In this document: piece by piece, positions 1-10,542 of the stretch
Position numbering within the stretch: the first letter of the stretch is position 1
How the letters are laid out: each line of letters begins with the position of its first letter
NCBI GenBank assembly: GCA_021793515.1
Contig: JAJYSP010000001.1
Location: forward strand, 74,533 to 138,532
Source of the DNA: Actinomycetes bacterium
Lineage (GTDB): Bacteria > Actinomycetota > Acidimicrobiia > Acidimicrobiales > RAAP-2
Length of the DNA: 64,000 nucleotides
Direction: 5' to 3'
Translations under genes and position numbers: made by a program
The notes under the pieces: generated by a model
Database searches by the model: none
The model's input: only the letters and a program-made list of their open reading frames with translations
Told to the model about the DNA's origin: nothing

Positions 1-220
1 GCACGACGACGAACGACGCGGTCGCCCCGGTGGCCGCGACCGCCTCGGCGACGGTGTTAAAGACGGGGATGCCGTCGACGTCCGTGCCGCCCTTACCCGG
101 GGTGACCCCACCGACGACCTTGGTGCCGTAGTCGCGGTTGCGCAGGCCGTGGAAGCTGCCCTGGCCACCGGTGAGGCCCTGCACGATGACTTTGGTGTTC
201 TCGTCTACGAAGATGCTCAT
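1..220 (-). CDS. sucD: Succinyl-CoA synthetase alpha subunit (N-terminal part only)
   Basis: The first 73 codons of SucD are visible; the rest lies beyond the left edge. SucD forms the catalytic alpha subunit with SucC and interconverts succinyl-CoA and succinate in the TCA cycle with gain of a nucleoside triphosphate. The visible part begins [15 protein letters not shown] and contains the [10 protein letters not shown] loop and GGVTPGKGG segment of the CoA-binding Rossmann fold. The ATG at 220 has an AAGGA Shine-Dalgarno 6-7 bases upstream, inside the end of sucC, 9 bases after the sucC stop region. It is almost certainly cotranscribed with sucC. Confidence 0.95.
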   Translation of the reverse strand, partial: MSIFVDENTKVIVQGLTGGQGSFHGLRNRDYGTKVVGGVTPGKGGTDVDGIPVFNTVAEAVAATGATASFVVV

Positions 221-229
221 GGTCGGTCC

Positions 230-1372
230 TTACTGGTTCGCGAAGGCCACGGCCCGGCGGGCGGCGTCCAACATGGTCGGTTCGGTGAGTAGGCGGTCGT
301 TGAGGTGCGACGCGAGGATCGCCCGGCCCTCGACGGCGTTGGTGCCGTCCAGGCGCAGCACGATCGGCGCGGTGATCGTCACGCGGCTGAGCGCTTCGAT
401 GACGCCCTTGGCGACCTCGTCGACGCGCGTGATGCCACCGAAGATATTCACGAAGATCGACTTCACCTTGGGGTCGGTATTGATCACCTCGAGGGCGGCG
501 GCCATCACATCGGCGTTGGCGCCGCCGCCGATGTCGAGGAAGTTGGCGGCCGAACCGCCCACCTGGTTCACCACGTCGAGGGTCGACATCGCGAGCCCGG
601 CGCCGTTGGCGATGATCCCGACGGTTCCGTCGAGGCCGATGTAGTTGAGGCCCTTCTCCTTGGCCATCTTCTCGCGGGGGTCCTCGGTCTCGGTCGCGCG
701 GAACTCCTCCCACTCGGGGTGGCGGAACGCCGCGTTCTCATCGAGGGTGACCTTCGCGTCGAGCGCGTGGACGCGGCCGTCGGGGGTGAGGATGAGCGGG
801 TTCACCTCGGCGAGGTCGCAGTCGCCCTCGACGTAGCAGGTGTAGAGCTTGACGAGCAGCTCGGCGGCCTGGGCGCGCGCCTCCTCGTCGAGTCCCGCCT
901 CGGCGACCCAGCGGCGCGCCGTGGCGACGTCGAGGCCGACCAGCGGGTCAATCTGGAGCATCGCGATCGCGTCGGGGTTCTCCTCGGCCACGACCTCGAT
1001 CTCGACACCGCCCTGGGCACTCAGCATGCCGAGGTGGACCTTGTTCGGGCGGTCCAGGGTGAAGGACGCGTAGTACTCCTTTTCGATGTCGCTCGCGTGC
1101 TCGACCCACAGGCGCTTGACCACGTGACCCTTGATGTCGAGGCCCAAGATCGCGCCCGCGTGGGTGCGCACCTCGTCCTCGTTCGTGGCGAGCTTGACGC
1201 CGCCGGCCTTGCCGCGGCCACCGACCTTCACCTGGGCCTTGACGACCACGGGGAAGCCGACGCGCGCAGCGACGCTGAGCGCCTCCTCGACGGTGTCCGC
1301 GACCCCGCCGGGCGAGACGGGGATGTCGAATCGTGAGAAGTACTGCTTCCCCTGATACTCAAAAAGGTCCAT
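230..1372 (-). CDS. sucC: Succinyl-CoA synthetase beta subunit
   Basis: This 380-residue protein is full length for SucC. It starts MDLFEYQGKQYFS and has the N-terminal ATP-grasp domain (VVKAQVKVGGRGKAGGVKLA, about residues 40-60) and the C-terminal ligase/CoA domain (NGAGLAMSTLD, GGGANADVM, NIFGGITR). It supplies nucleotide binding for the SucCD heterotetramer in the cytosol. An open frame extends upstream of this ATG but has no SucC similarity, so the family start is used. Only 9 bases separate it from sucD, and a B12-binding mutase domain gene lies 41 bases upstream, which suggests a shared role at the succinyl-CoA node. Confidence 0.96.
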   Translation of the reverse strand: MDLFEYQGKQYFSRFDIPVSPGGVADTVEEALSVAARVGFPVVVKAQVKVGGRGKAGGVKLATNEDEVRTHAGAILGLDIKGHVVKRLWVEHASDIEKEYYASFTLDRPNKVHLGMLSAQGGVEIEVVAEENPDAIAMLQIDPLVGLDVATARRWVAEAGLDEEARAQAAELLVKLYTCYVEGDCDLAEVNPLILTPDGRVHALDAKVTLDENAAFRHPEWEEFRATETEDPREKMAKEKGLNYIGLDGTVGIIANGAGLAMSTLDVVNQVGGSAANFLDIGGGANADVMAAALEVINTDPKVKSIFVNIFGGITRVDEVAKGVIEALSRVTITAPIVLRLDGTNAVEGRAILASHLNDRLLTEPTMLDAARRAVAFANQ

Positions 1373-1413
1373 CGTCGTCCACTTTCTTTGCCAGTACTGC
1401 CGAATCTGTCCGT

Positions 1414-1824
<411 letters not shown>

Positions 1825-1980
1825 CGGATGCCAGCATAGAACGCCCCAGGAAGGCCCCCGTTCGAAGGTCGGCCACCTCGAGACCCCCGCCGCGCCGTGA
1901 CCGCACCAAGCGCCGCGCGGTTTGCGTCCCAACACGCCCGCGCCACTCGGCGAGTGTGTCAAACCCATTAGCGTGGACCC

Positions 1981-2889
1981 GTGGCGAGCGACGTGGCGAC
2001 TGCACGCGGACCGGTTCGTGCCCTGATCTCGGCGATGCGACCGGTCCAGTGGCTAAAGAACGGGCTGATCGGGGTCGCCCCCGTGGCGGCCGGGGTCGCC
2101 ACCCACGCCGACGTCGAGCGCCACACCGCGGCGGCCTTCCTCTGCTTTTGTGCCCTGTCCTCGGCGATCTACCTACTCAACGACGTGCGCGACATCGAGG
2201 CCGACCGGCGTCACCCCACCAAGCGCCACCGCGCTATCCCCGCGGGCCAGCTGCGCGTGCCCTGGGCGCTCGCCGCGGCGCTCGCGCTCACGTTGTTCGC
2301 CTTCTTGCTGCCACTGCTGCTCTGGCAGCCCGAGGGGCTCTACCTGATCCTCTCGCTCTACCTCGCGATCCACCTCGCCTACAACTTCGGGGTGAAGAAC
2401 GTCGCGATCATCGAGCTCGGCTTCGTGGCGAGCGGCTTCTTCCTGCGCGCCTACGCCGGGGCCGCGGCCTCGCACATCTACGTCTCGGCCTGGTTCCTCG
2501 TGGTGATCTCCTTCGGCGCGCTCTTTCTCGTCGTGGGCAAGCGCTCCAGTGAGCTCCAACAGGTCGGCGCCGGTGCGACGCGCAAGGTCCTCGCCGAGTA
2601 CAGCCCGGACTTCTTGCACTCGGCGCTCACGATGACCGCGACCGTCGTGATCACCACCTACTGCCTGTGGGCCTTTGACACCTCCTACGGCGGGCTGTCG
2701 AGCCTGCGCCACCACATGGTGCCCATCCGGCTCACGGTCATACCGGTCGTCTACGCGATGCTCTACATCATGCGCGCCGCCGAGGCCGGCGAGGGCCAGG
2801 CCCCCGAGGACCTGCTCTGGCGAAACCGCATCGTCCAGCTGCTCGGGCTCTCCTGGGCGATCCTGCTCTTCATCGGGATCTACGCGTGA
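1981..2889 (+). CDS. ubiA: Decaprenyl-phosphate phosphoribosyltransferase (UbiA family)
   Basis: A 302-residue integral membrane prenyltransferase. It carries the UbiA metal/diphosphate motif [13 protein letters not shown] (N67, D68, D71, D75) followed by [11 protein letters not shown], close to the mycobacterial DPPR synthase Rv3806c rather than to quinone or heme UbiA enzymes. Several hydrophobic helices follow. The enzyme transfers 5-phosphoribose from PRPP to decaprenyl phosphate, the first committed step to decaprenyl-phospho-arabinose. The next gene, dprE1, overlaps its stop as GTGA, and dprE2 follows, so the three genes form one operon covering the pathway except the DPPR phosphatase. 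Start is GTG at 1981; an in-frame ATG at 2038 is an alternative. Confidence 0.88.
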   Translation: MASDVATARGPVRALISAMRPVQWLKNGLIGVAPVAAGVATHADVERHTAAAFLCFCALSSAIYLLNDVRDIEADRRHPTKRHRAIPAGQLRVPWALAAALALTLFAFLLPLLLWQPEGLYLILSLYLAIHLAYNFGVKNVAIIELGFVASGFFLRAYAGAAASHIYVSAWFLVVISFGALFLVVGKRSSELQQVGAGATRKVLAEYSPDFLHSALTMTATVVITTYCLWAFDTSYGGLSSLRHHMVPIRLTVIPVVYAMLYIMRAAEAGEGQAPEDLLWRNRIVQLLGLSWAILLFIGIYA

Positions 2890-4211
2890 GGACCCGGCTC
2901 ACCGGCTGGGGCCGCACGGCGGGGAGCCTCGCGGAGCTCACCGCGCCGAGCACCGAGGAGGCGGTCGCGGTCGCGCTTCGCGCCCCGGCGGTGATCGCGC
3001 GCGGGCTCGGTCGCAGCTACGGCGACGCCGCCCAGGTGGGCGGCGGGCTCGTGGTCGACAACGCCGGACTGAACGCGATCGGCCCGATCAGTGCTGACGG
3101 GCTCGTCACGCTCGGCGCCGGGGTCTCGATCGAGGACCTGCTCACGGTCTCGATCCCCCAGGGTTGGTTCGTCCCGGTGACCCCGGGCACCCGCCAGGTC
3201 TCGATCGGCGGCGCGGTCGCGGCCGACGTGCACGGCAAGAACCACCACGTCGACGGCTCCTTCGCGCGCCACGTGCGCGCGATGCGCCTGGTCACCCCGA
3301 CCGGGGTGCACACGCTCAGCCCCGAGGTCGAGCCGGCGCTCTTCTGGGCGACCTTCGGGGCCATGGGCCTCACCGGGATCGTGAGCGAGGTCACCCTGCA
3401 ACTGCTCGCCATCGCGAGCGACCAGGTGCTCGTGGACACCGACCGCTACGACGACCTCGACGAGGTCATGGCGGCCATGGTCGAGGGCGACGACCGGTAC
3501 CGCTACTCGGTCGCCTGGGTCGACTGCATGGCGCGCGGGCGCCGCATGGGCCGCTCGATCCTCACCCGCGGCGACCACGCCCCCGCCGACGCGAACGACC
3601 CGACGCGCCACGCGCCCCACGCGGCGCGCCTCGCGGTGCCCATCACCGCGCCCCCCGGGCTGCTCAACCCGGCGACGATCACCGCCTTTAATGAACTGTG
3701 GTTCCGCGCCGCGCCGCGCCACCGCGTGGCCGAGGCCCAGTCGATCGGGTCGTTCTTCCACCCCCTCGACGGGCTGCGCGACTGGAACCGCCTCTACGGC
3801 CCGCGCGGCTTCGTCCAGTACCAGTTCGCCGTGCCCGACGACGGGGCCGAGGCCGTGACCGACGCGATCGCGCGGCTCTCACAGTCGCGCGTGCCGAGCT
3901 TCCTCGCGGTCCTAAAGCGCTTCGGGGCCGGTGACCCCGCGCCTCTCTCCTTCCCCCAGCCCGGCTGGACCCTGGCGCTCGACCTGCCGGTCGGGCCCGC
4001 GAAGCTCGCCCCGCTGCTCGATGAGCTCGACGAGCTCGTCATCGCCGCTCGGGGCCGGGTCTATCTCGCCAAGGACTCGCGGCTCTCGCCGCGAACCGTG
4101 CGCGCGATGTACCCCCGTCTGGGCGAGTTCGCCGCCCTGGCCGATACCATCGACCCGGAACGCCACCTCACGAGCGACCTCGCTCGGCGGCTGCGGCTCA
4201 GAGAAGGATGA
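2886..4211 (+). CDS. dprE1: Decaprenylphosphoryl-beta-D-ribose 2-oxidase (DprE1)
   Basis: A 441-residue FAD-dependent oxidase of the vanillyl-alcohol-oxidase fold. It has the flavin-binding ARGLGRSYGDAAQ segment and the strongly DprE1-like GTRQVSIGGAVAADVHGKNH, and near the C-terminus VYLAKDSRLSPRTVRAMYP, which holds the lysine equivalent to essential K418 of the mycobacterial enzyme. DprE1 oxidises decaprenylphosphoryl ribose to the 2-keto intermediate, which DprE2 then reduces. The mycobacterial benzothiazinone-target cysteine (C387) aligns with alanine 364 here (PGWTLALDLPV). The GTG start overlaps the ubiA stop by four bases. Most likely cytoplasmic face or periplasmic association; no signal peptide is visible. 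Confidence 0.92.
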   Translation: MRTRLTGWGRTAGSLAELTAPSTEEAVAVALRAPAVIARGLGRSYGDAAQVGGGLVVDNAGLNAIGPISADGLVTLGAGVSIEDLLTVSIPQGWFVPVTPGTRQVSIGGAVAADVHGKNHHVDGSFARHVRAMRLVTPTGVHTLSPEVEPALFWATFGAMGLTGIVSEVTLQLLAIASDQVLVDTDRYDDLDEVMAAMVEGDDRYRYSVAWVDCMARGRRMGRSILTRGDHAPADANDPTRHAPHAARLAVPITAPPGLLNPATITAFNELWFRAAPRHRVAEAQSIGSFFHPLDGLRDWNRLYGPRGFVQYQFAVPDDGAEAVTDAIARLSQSRVPSFLAVLKRFGAGDPAPLSFPQPGWTLALDLPVGPAKLAPLLDELDELVIAARGRVYLAKDSRLSPRTVRAMYPRLGEFAALADTIDPERHLTSDLARRLRLREG

Positions 4212-4215
4212 ACCC

Positions 4216-4983
4216 ATGGAGAACGCCTTCGGCCAACCCCAGACCATCGTCGTGCTCGGCGGCACCTCGGACATCGCGCGCGCGGTCCTAAAGAAGCTCT
4301 GCTCGGCGCGCGCCCACCACGTGGTGCTCGCGGGACGAAACCAGGCGTTGCTCGACGAGGCCGCGGCCGAGGCGCGTGACTACGGCGCGACGACCACCCA
4401 CACGGTGCTCTTTGACGCCACTGAGCCCCTCGACGCGGCCCGGGCCGTGTCGGACTGCTTTGCGGCGATGGGCGAGCCCGTCGACCTCGTGATCGAGGCC
4501 GTCGGATTGCTCGGCAAGCAGCTCGAGTACGAGGACGACCCGACGATGGCCGCGACCATGTCGATCGTGAACTACGCCTGGCCCGTCGCCGCGCTCGCCG
4601 AGGTGCGCCGCCGCCTCGTCGCCCAGGGTCACGGACGGATCCTCGTGATGTCCTCGGTCGCCGCGATCCGTGTGCGGCGCAGCTCGTATCTCTACTCGGG
4701 CGCCAAGGCCGGCCTCGACCGACTCAGTGACGGGCTCGCCGACTCCCTCGAGGGCACGGGCGTGACCCTACAGATCCTGCGACCGGGATTCGTTCGCTCC
4801 AAGATGACTACCGGCGAGCCCGAGATCCCCTTCACGACTGGCGTGAACGAGGTCGCCGAGAACGTCGTGCGCGGACTCGCGGGCTCGACGCGGGTGATCT
4901 GGAGCCCGCCGATCCTGCGCTACGTCTTCTTCGCGCTTCGACACCTGCCCGGCCCGATCTGGCGCAAGGTCGCGGACCGCTAG
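4216..4983 (+). CDS. dprE2: Decaprenylphosphoryl-2-keto-beta-D-erythro-pentose reductase (DprE2)
   Basis: A 255-residue short-chain dehydrogenase. It has the nucleotide-binding motif VLGGTSDIARA (residues 13-23), a catalytic serine pair at 146-147 (VMSSVAA), and the YxxxK pair Y160/K164 (YLYSGAK). DprE2 uses NADH to reduce the DprE1 product to decaprenylphosphoryl arabinose, the arabinose donor for cell-envelope arabinans. The ATG lies 4 bases after the dprE1 stop, with a GAAGGAT ribosome site inside dprE1. Its TAG stop shares the four bases CTAG with the stop of the converging LprI-like gene. Confidence 0.92.
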   Translation: MENAFGQPQTIVVLGGTSDIARAVLKKLCSARAHHVVLAGRNQALLDEAAAEARDYGATTTHTVLFDATEPLDAARAVSDCFAAMGEPVDLVIEAVGLLGKQLEYEDDPTMAATMSIVNYAWPVAALAEVRRRLVAQGHGRILVMSSVAAIRVRRSSYLYSGAKAGLDRLSDGLADSLEGTGVTLQILRPGFVRSKMTTGEPEIPFTTGVNEVAENVVRGLAGSTRVIWSPPILRYVFFALRHLPGPIWRKVADR

Positions 4984-5396
4984 CTCGTCGCGTCGTCGAG
5001 CCGCTCGACGAGCACGCTCACGTGCAGCCGGTCGGCGTTGATGAGACACGCTGAGCGCCCAAGGGTCTCGATGGCGCCGGTACCGAGGCCGCGACAGTGC
5101 CGCTCGCGCGCGGCGTACCAGGCGCGCTCGGCGGCGACGAACTCGCGCGCGGCGTAGGGCGCGGCCGAGATGATCTCGTCTCGCAACCGGTTGATCGTGG
5201 CGTCAAGGACGAGCACGCGACGCTCCGCGCAGCCCTCGGCGCCCGCCGGGCCCGGGCGACAGGCCGAGACGCGGAAGGTCTCAACCAGCCGCGGTGCGGC
5301 CGGCGCGCTCGGCGCGTCGCTCGACAGCCACAGCGCCGCGGCGATCATGAGCGCAGCCAGGGCGACGACAACGACCACGAGGATCTTGGTCCGCAC
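4980..5396 (-). CDS. Membrane-anchored LprI/DUF1311-like protein
   Basis: A 138-residue protein with one N-terminal hydrophobic segment (residues 5-24, MRTKILVVVVVALAALMIAA), then an exported domain with four cysteines. The segment AERAWYAARERHC is characteristic of the DUF1311 family that includes the lysozyme inhibitor LprI of mycobacteria. There is no lipobox cysteine just after the hydrophobic segment (first cysteine at about residue 46), so unlike LprI it is likely a signal-anchored or secreted protein, not a lipoprotein. Its function here is inferred from the family only. It converges on dprE2 with overlapping stop codons. Confidence 0.75.
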   Translation of the reverse strand: MRTKILVVVVVALAALMIAAALWLSSDAPSAPAAPRLVETFRVSACRPGPAGAEGCAERRVLVLDATINRLRDEIISAAPYAAREFVAAERAWYAARERHCRGLGTGAIETLGRSACLINADRLHVSVLVERLDDATS

Positions 5397-5424
5397 GAAC
5401 CAAGTCTGACAGGTTCGACGAGGA

Positions 5425-6663
5425 CTACCCGTGCGACGAGGCGGGCGCGAGCAGACCGGTGGACTTGGGCACGTTGCGCAGCGACATCGTGAAGAAGTCG
5501 CGGTTCCACCACGTCGCGAAGTACCGCGACGGCGGGCCGTTCATCGTGCTCAGCAGGCTGGTGCCGTTCGAGCCGTTGATGATGGCGTTCGGCGCCCCGG
5601 TGAAGGTCGAGTACTGGACCCAGTCGGTATTGATGTCGAGCTGCATCCCGGTGACCGCCCCGGCGCGCACCAGCACGTTGGCGAGGTCGGTGATCGACAG
5701 CGCCGGGCCGCCGACGTAGACGATCGCGCCGTCCTTGGTGACCCCGAGCCCCGAGCGCCAGACGTTGAAGGTCCCCCCGAGGGTCGCGCCCCACAGCGCG
5801 GGGTTCGACAGGTCCGGGGCCGGGCGGCCGTTGATGACGAGCAGGTTGAGGTTCTGGCGCACCGACTCGACTTGGTTGGTCATCGTGAATCCCGGCGAGC
5901 CCCACGCGCCGACGGTCATCGTGCCGTCCTTGTAGATCACGACCGACGCCGCGCCCTTGCGCAGCGGCAGGATCATCTGGCCCTGGGTGTAGTAGCCGCC
6001 GTTGGCGTCCTGCATCCTAAAGCCCGCGTTAAAGGCCGCGACGAGTGAGCGGCTGGCGAAGGGGGTGATCGGCGCGGAGTAGATGAAGTGATAGTTGCCA
6101 CCGGGGATGAACGAGCCCGAGTAGAGCTGGGCGCGCAGCAGGGTCGGGTCCATCCACGCGATGCCCACGACGTAACTGGTGTGGACCGCGTCGGGACGGA
6201 TGAAGGCCTCGTAGACCGTGGGCACGCCGTTGTCGGTGCGCCCGGCCACGTGCCAGACGCCCTCGCCGGGCAGGGGGTTAGCCGCGGGACTGATGACGCG
6301 CGGCGGCTCGGGCAGGTGGCCCGCGCTCGGCACCTTCACGGCGGTGACCCCGGAGCCGAAGGACTTCGCCGGGGGCTTGCCGCCGACCTTGGCCGGGTTG
6401 AGCTTGTAGTACTCGGTCTCGACCCAGGTCACGAAGGGCCCCATACCGTGCTGACGGCCCCACTCGGCCCCGCGCGCCATGTAGCTCACGCCGTAGGTCG
6501 GGTTGCGCAGCGCCATCGCGAGCGTGCCGCCGAGGTAGGCCACGACCACGAAGGTCACCGTCGCGAGCGCGACGATCACGCGACGACGCCAGTAGATGCG
6601 TTGGGGCAGTCGGTGACTCCGCGGCGCCGAAGGCGGCCGGTAGACGGGGCGGGCGGAATCCAT
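5425..6663 (-). CDS. Membrane-anchored phosphodiester glycosidase-domain protein (NAGPA family)
   Basis: The 412-residue product has a short basic N-terminus, one transmembrane segment (about residues 28-50, VIVALATVTFVVVAYLGG) and an extracytoplasmic domain. The segments SRSLVAAFNAGFRM, NGGYYTQGQ and LDINTDWVQYSTF match the phosphodiester glycosidase domain related to mammalian N-acetylglucosamine-1-phosphodiester alpha-N-acetylglucosaminidase and bacterial exopolysaccharide proteins. It could act on cell-surface glycan phosphodiesters; the substrate is unknown. The start at 6663 gives a sensible topogenic N-terminus; an upstream in-frame ATG at 6699 is possible. It lies 28 bases upstream of the LprI-like gene. 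Confidence 0.8.
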   Translation of the reverse strand: MDSARPVYRPPSAPRSHRLPQRIYWRRRVIVALATVTFVVVAYLGGTLAMALRNPTYGVSYMARGAEWGRQHGMGPFVTWVETEYYKLNPAKVGGKPPAKSFGSGVTAVKVPSAGHLPEPPRVISPAANPLPGEGVWHVAGRTDNGVPTVYEAFIRPDAVHTSYVVGIAWMDPTLLRAQLYSGSFIPGGNYHFIYSAPITPFASRSLVAAFNAGFRMQDANGGYYTQGQMILPLRKGAASVVIYKDGTMTVGAWGSPGFTMTNQVESVRQNLNLLVINGRPAPDLSNPALWGATLGGTFNVWRSGLGVTKDGAIVYVGGPALSITDLANVLVRAGAVTGMQLDINTDWVQYSTFTGAPNAIINGSNGTSLLSTMNGPPSRYFATWWNRDFFTMSLRNVPKSTGLLAPASSHG

Positions 6664-6745
6664 GAGGTTCCATTCTTCCACGGTGGGGCTGAACTCCATT
6701 CAGCGTCGCGGGGTTTCTTAGCGACGTTTTAGAAACGACACTCGA

Positions 6746-9013
6746 TCAGGGCTCCGCGCGGCGAAGCGGGGTCATGGCGAGCACCAACTGCTTGGTGCCG
6801 TGCTCCACGAAGGAGACCGTCGCACGCGCGCGCGGGCCTTCGCCCTCGACGCGCACCACGGTGCCCGCGCCGTAGCGGTCGTGCACGACGCGCTCGCCTG
6901 CCACCAGACCGAGGGTCTCGGCGCCCGTGGAGCGCACCGGTGGGGCGGCGCCCGACCCGATGGCCCGACCGGCGGCGAACTCGCTCGCTCGCCCGACGAA
7001 GCCCTCTTCGTACTCGACCTCGCGGCGGCGAAGCGGGGTCGTGCGCGACACGTCGTGCACGAGGGCGGGCGGGATCTCAGTGAGGAACCGGCTCGGCAGC
7101 GCGTCGGTGCGCTGACCCCACTGGGTGCGGCTCCAGGCGTGGGTGAGCACGAGGTGGGACATCGCGCGTGTGATCCCGACGTAGCAGAGCCGACGCTCCT
7201 CTTCGAGCTCGTCCTCGTCGGCGAGGGCCCGACGGTGCGGGAAGATCGTCTCCTCGAGGCCGGTGATCGCGACGACGGGGAACTCGAGCCCCTTGGCGAC
7301 GTGCAGGGTCATCAACGAGACCGCCCCGGCGCCCTGGTCGAGCTGGTCCGAGTCCGCGACGAGCGCGACGCGTTCGACGAAGTCGAGCACCGTCTCGTAC
7401 TGCGCCGCGGCCGAGGCCAGCTCGCCGAGGTTCTCGAGTCGACTGGCCGCCTCGTCGGGCGGTCCCTCGCGCAGCGCGTCGCCGAGGCCGGTCTCGTCGA
7501 CGATGGCGTCGATGAGTTCGCGCGGGGTGAGCTCGCCCAGCCGTGCGCGCAACATGTCCAGGGCCGTCGCGAAGCGCGTCGCGCCCGCGAGGGCCCGTCC
7601 GCTCAGCCCCGCGTTCGCCGCGTACCACGGCGCCTCGGCGAAGGAGAGCCCGTGCTCGGCCGCGTAGGCGCCGAGCTTGGCCTGGGCGGCGTCGCCCACC
7701 CCGCGCTTGGGCTCGTTGATCACCCGGCGCGCGCTGGCCTCGTCGCGCGGGTTCACCACGAGGCGCGCGTAGGCGAGGGCGGTCTTGACCTCTTTGCGGT
7801 TATAGAACGGCAGGCCGGCTATGACCCGGTAGGGCACGCCGGCGTGGAGGAACTCCTCTTCGAGCACGCGGCTCTGGGCGTTGGTGCGGTAGAAGACCGC
7901 CATGTCCTGCCACTCGAGACGGTGCTCGGCGCGCAGCCGGCGTAGCTCGCTCGCGAGGTAGCGGCCCTCCTCGTACTCGTCCCCGGCGCGGTAGAGGCGG
8001 ATCTTGCTGCCCTGGTCACCCTCGGTAAAGAGATGCTTCGCGCGCCGCCCGGGGTTCTTCGCGATGACGGCGTTGGCCGCGTCGAGGATCGTCTGGGTCG
8101 AGCGGAAGTTCTGCTCGAGCACGATGACGTCGGCGTCGGGGAACCGTTCCTCGAAGAGCAGGATGTTTCGCACGTCGGCCGCGCGGAATCGGTAGATGGA
8201 CTGGTCGGCGTCGCCCACCACGCACAGGTTGCGGTGCTGTTCGCTCAGCAGCAGCACGAGCTCGTTCTGCACACCGTTGGTGTCCTGGAACTCGTCGACG
8301 AGCAGGTAGCGGAACCGGTCCTGGTAGCTCGCGCGCACCGCGTCGTCGCGGCGAAGCAGCTCGAGGGCGTTGACGAGCAGGTCGTCGAAGTCCATCGCGT
8401 TGGCCAGGTGCAGGCGCTTCTCGTACTGCGCGAAGATCTCGGCGACGCGGCGGTGGAAGGGGTCGTCCCCGTAGCGATCGGCGTAGCGCAGGGCGTTCAC
8501 CGACTCGTTCTTCGCCGCCGAGATCGCCGAGGAGACGCTGCGCGGCGGCAGGCGCTTGGGGTCGAGGTTGAGCTCCTTCATGATGACCTCAACGGCCGAG
8601 CGCGCGTCGCCGGCGTCGTAGATCGAGAAGCCGCGCTCGTAGCCGAGCACGTCGGCGTGACTGCGCAGTATCCGCAGGCAGGCCGAATGGAAGGTCGAGA
8701 CCCACATGCGCGTGGCCGCTTCGCCGACGAGGTCGACCACGCGTCGGCGCATCTCGTCGGCCGCCTTGTTGGTGAAGGTGATCGCCATCACCTCGTGGGG
8801 CCGCGCGTCGCCGGTGGCGAGCAGGTGCGCGATGCGCCGCGTGAGCACGCGCGTCTTGCCCGAGCCGGCGCCGGCGACCACGAGCAGCGGCCCGCCGCGT
8901 TGGGTCACGGCCGCGCGCTGGGGTTCGGTGAGGTCGACCAGCAGCGCGTCGGGGTCAGGGGACGTCGGCTCGTGAAAGAGCGACTCGTCCGAGAAGTACC
9001 GCGTCACTCCCAC
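6746..9013 (-). CDS. pcrA: ATP-dependent DNA helicase PcrA/UvrD
   Basis: A 755-residue superfamily 1A helicase. Visible motifs include Q-motif/motif I (LTEPQRAAV and AGAGSGKT, Walker A about residues 47-54), motif II in [21 protein letters not shown] (III), LEQNFRSTQ (IV), [12 protein letters not shown] (V) and [12 protein letters not shown] (VI). The C-terminus ([19 protein letters not shown] onward) is the Tudor-like tail that lets PcrA/UvrD bind RNA polymerase. It unwinds DNA in excision repair and rolling-circle replication and removes stalled complexes. The GTG start lies inside the 3' end of guaA, a 10-base overlap implying translational coupling. Confidence 0.95.
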   Translation of the reverse strand: MGVTRYFSDESLFHEPTSPDPDALLVDLTEPQRAAVTQRGGPLLVVAGAGSGKTRVLTRRIAHLLATGDARPHEVMAITFTNKAADEMRRRVVDLVGEAATRMWVSTFHSACLRILRSHADVLGYERGFSIYDAGDARSAVEVIMKELNLDPKRLPPRSVSSAISAAKNESVNALRYADRYGDDPFHRRVAEIFAQYEKRLHLANAMDFDDLLVNALELLRRDDAVRASYQDRFRYLLVDEFQDTNGVQNELVLLLSEQHRNLCVVGDADQSIYRFRAADVRNILLFEERFPDADVIVLEQNFRSTQTILDAANAVIAKNPGRRAKHLFTEGDQGSKIRLYRAGDEYEEGRYLASELRRLRAEHRLEWQDMAVFYRTNAQSRVLEEEFLHAGVPYRVIAGLPFYNRKEVKTALAYARLVVNPRDEASARRVINEPKRGVGDAAQAKLGAYAAEHGLSFAEAPWYAANAGLSGRALAGATRFATALDMLRARLGELTPRELIDAIVDETGLGDALREGPPDEAASRLENLGELASAAAQYETVLDFVERVALVADSDQLDQGAGAVSLMTLHVAKGLEFPVVAITGLEETIFPHRRALADEDELEEERRLCYVGITRAMSHLVLTHAWSRTQWGQRTDALPSRFLTEIPPALVHDVSRTTPLRRREVEYEEGFVGRASEFAAGRAIGSGAAPPVRSTGAETLGLVAGERVVHDRYGAGTVVRVEGEGPRARATVSFVEHGTKQLVLAMTPLRRAEP

Positions 9014-10542
9014 TCGATGGTGCCCGGCGGCTTGCTCGTCACGTCGAGGGCCACGCGGTTCACGCCCTCGACCTCGCGGATCAACCGGTTGGCGATCCGC
9101 TCGACCAGGTCATAGGGCAGGCGTGCCCAGTCGGCGGTCATGGCGTCGTCGCTGGTGACCGCCCGGATCACGATCGGGTAGGCGTAGGTGCGCCCGTCGC
9201 CCATCACGCCGACGGTGCGTACCGCGGGCAGCACCGCGAAGCTCTGCCAGAGCTCACGGTAGAGCCCGGCGCGTCGGATCTCGTCGACGACTACGGCGTC
9301 GGCGCGGCGCAGGATCTCGGCGCGCTCGCGGGTCACCTCACCGACGATGCGCACGCCGAGGCCCGGGCCCGGGAACGGCTGGCGCCAGACGATGCCCTCG
9401 GGCAGGCCCAGCTCCTCGCCCACGTGGCGCACCTCGTCCTTGAACAGCTTGCGCAGGGGCTCAATGAGGGTGAAGGAGAGGTCGGCCGGCAGGCCACCGA
9501 CGTTGTGGTGGCTCTTGATGGTGGCGGCGTGGCCCGAGCCGGACTCGATGACGTCGGGATACAGCGTCCCCTGGACGAGGAACGTCGGTCCGTCCCCGCC
9601 CTTGCCGAGGTCGCGCGCGACGGCCTCGAACTCGCGGATGAAGAGCTCACCGATGATCTTGCGCTTCGCCTCAGGGTCGGTGACCCCGGCGAGCGCGTCA
9701 AAGAAGCGGTCCTGGGCCTTCACGTGGATGAGCTCGACGCCGAACTGCTCGGTGAAGGTCGACTCGATCTGCTCGCCCTCGCCGAGACGCATGAGGCCGG
9801 TGTCGACGAAGACGCACGTCAGCTGACTCCCGATGGCGCGGATCACCAGCGCGGCCGCGACCGCCGAGTCGACGCCACCCGAAAGCGCGCAAAGCACCTT
9901 CGCGTCACCGACGCGCGCGCGGATCTCGCCGACCTGCTCGTCGATGATCGAGGTGTTGGTCCACGTCGGGGCGATCCCCGCGAGGTCGTGCAGGAAGTGC
10001 GCGATCAGCTCCTGACCGCGCTCGGTGTGCAACACCTCGGGGTGGAACTGCACCGCGTAGCGCCGGGCATGGTCGTCCTCCATCACCGCGACGGGTGCGC
10101 CGGGCGTCGAGGCCGTGACCGAGAAGCCGCTCGGCGCAGTCGTGATCGCGTCGCCGTGGCTCATCCAGCAGGTGCCCGTCTCGGGCCAGGCCTCGAGCAA
10201 CGACGAGCCACCGAGCCGGGTCAGCTCGGTGCGGCCGTACTCACCCGAGCCCGTGTGGCCGACCTCGCCACCGAGCTGCTGGGCCATCAGCTGGGCGCCG
10301 TAACAGATGCCGAGGATCGGCACGCCGAGGTCGTAGATGGCCGGGTCGAGGCTGGGTGCCGGGGTCTCGTAGACCGACTTGGGTCCACCCGACAGGATGA
10401 TGGCCGCCGGCGCTTTCGCGCGGACCTCGTGCGCGCTGATCGAGGACGGCACGATCTCTGAGTACACGTGCGCCTCGCGCACGCGTCGCGCGATCAGCTG
10501 CGCGTACTGGGCACCGAAGTCGACGACGAGGACACTGGTCAA
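9004..10542 (-). CDS. guaA: GMP synthase (glutamine-hydrolysing)
   Basis: The 512-residue enzyme has a class I glutamine amidotransferase domain (ILGICYGAQ with nucleophile C80; YAVQFHPEV) and an ATP-pyrophosphatase domain with the [11 protein letters not shown]-loop, then the dimerisation domain ending in [16 protein letters not shown]. It converts XMP to GMP. The N-terminus [14 protein letters not shown] fits a TTG start at 10542, which overlaps the guaB3 stop as TTGA. guaB3-guaA-pcrA are therefore a tightly coupled trio. Confidence 0.96.
   Translation of the reverse strand: MTSVLVVDFGAQYAQLIARRVREAHVYSEIVPSSISAHEVRAKAPAAIILSGGPKSVYETPAPSLDPAIYDLGVPILGICYGAQLMAQQLGGEVGHTGSGEYGRTELTRLGGSSLLEAWPETGTCWMSHGDAITTAPSGFSVTASTPGAPVAVMEDDHARRYAVQFHPEVLHTERGQELIAHFLHDLAGIAPTWTNTSIIDEQVGEIRARVGDAKVLCALSGGVDSAVAAALVIRAIGSQLTCVFVDTGLMRLGEGEQIESTFTEQFGVELIHVKAQDRFFDALAGVTDPEAKRKIIGELFIREFEAVARDLGKGGDGPTFLVQGTLYPDVIESGSGHAATIKSHHNVGGLPADLSFTLIEPLRKLFKDEVRHVGEELGLPEGIVWRQPFPGPGLGVRIVGEVTRERAEILRRADAVVVDEIRRAGLYRELWQSFAVLPAVRTVGVMGDGRTYAYPIVIRAVTSDDAMTADWARLPYDLVERIANRLIREVEGVNRVALDVTSKPPGTIEWE

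Noticed and set aside
5425..6699. Phosphodiester glycosidase gene as part of the arabinan cassette
   Set aside because: It is on the opposite strand and separated by the LprI-like gene; nothing in the sequence ties it to arabinose.
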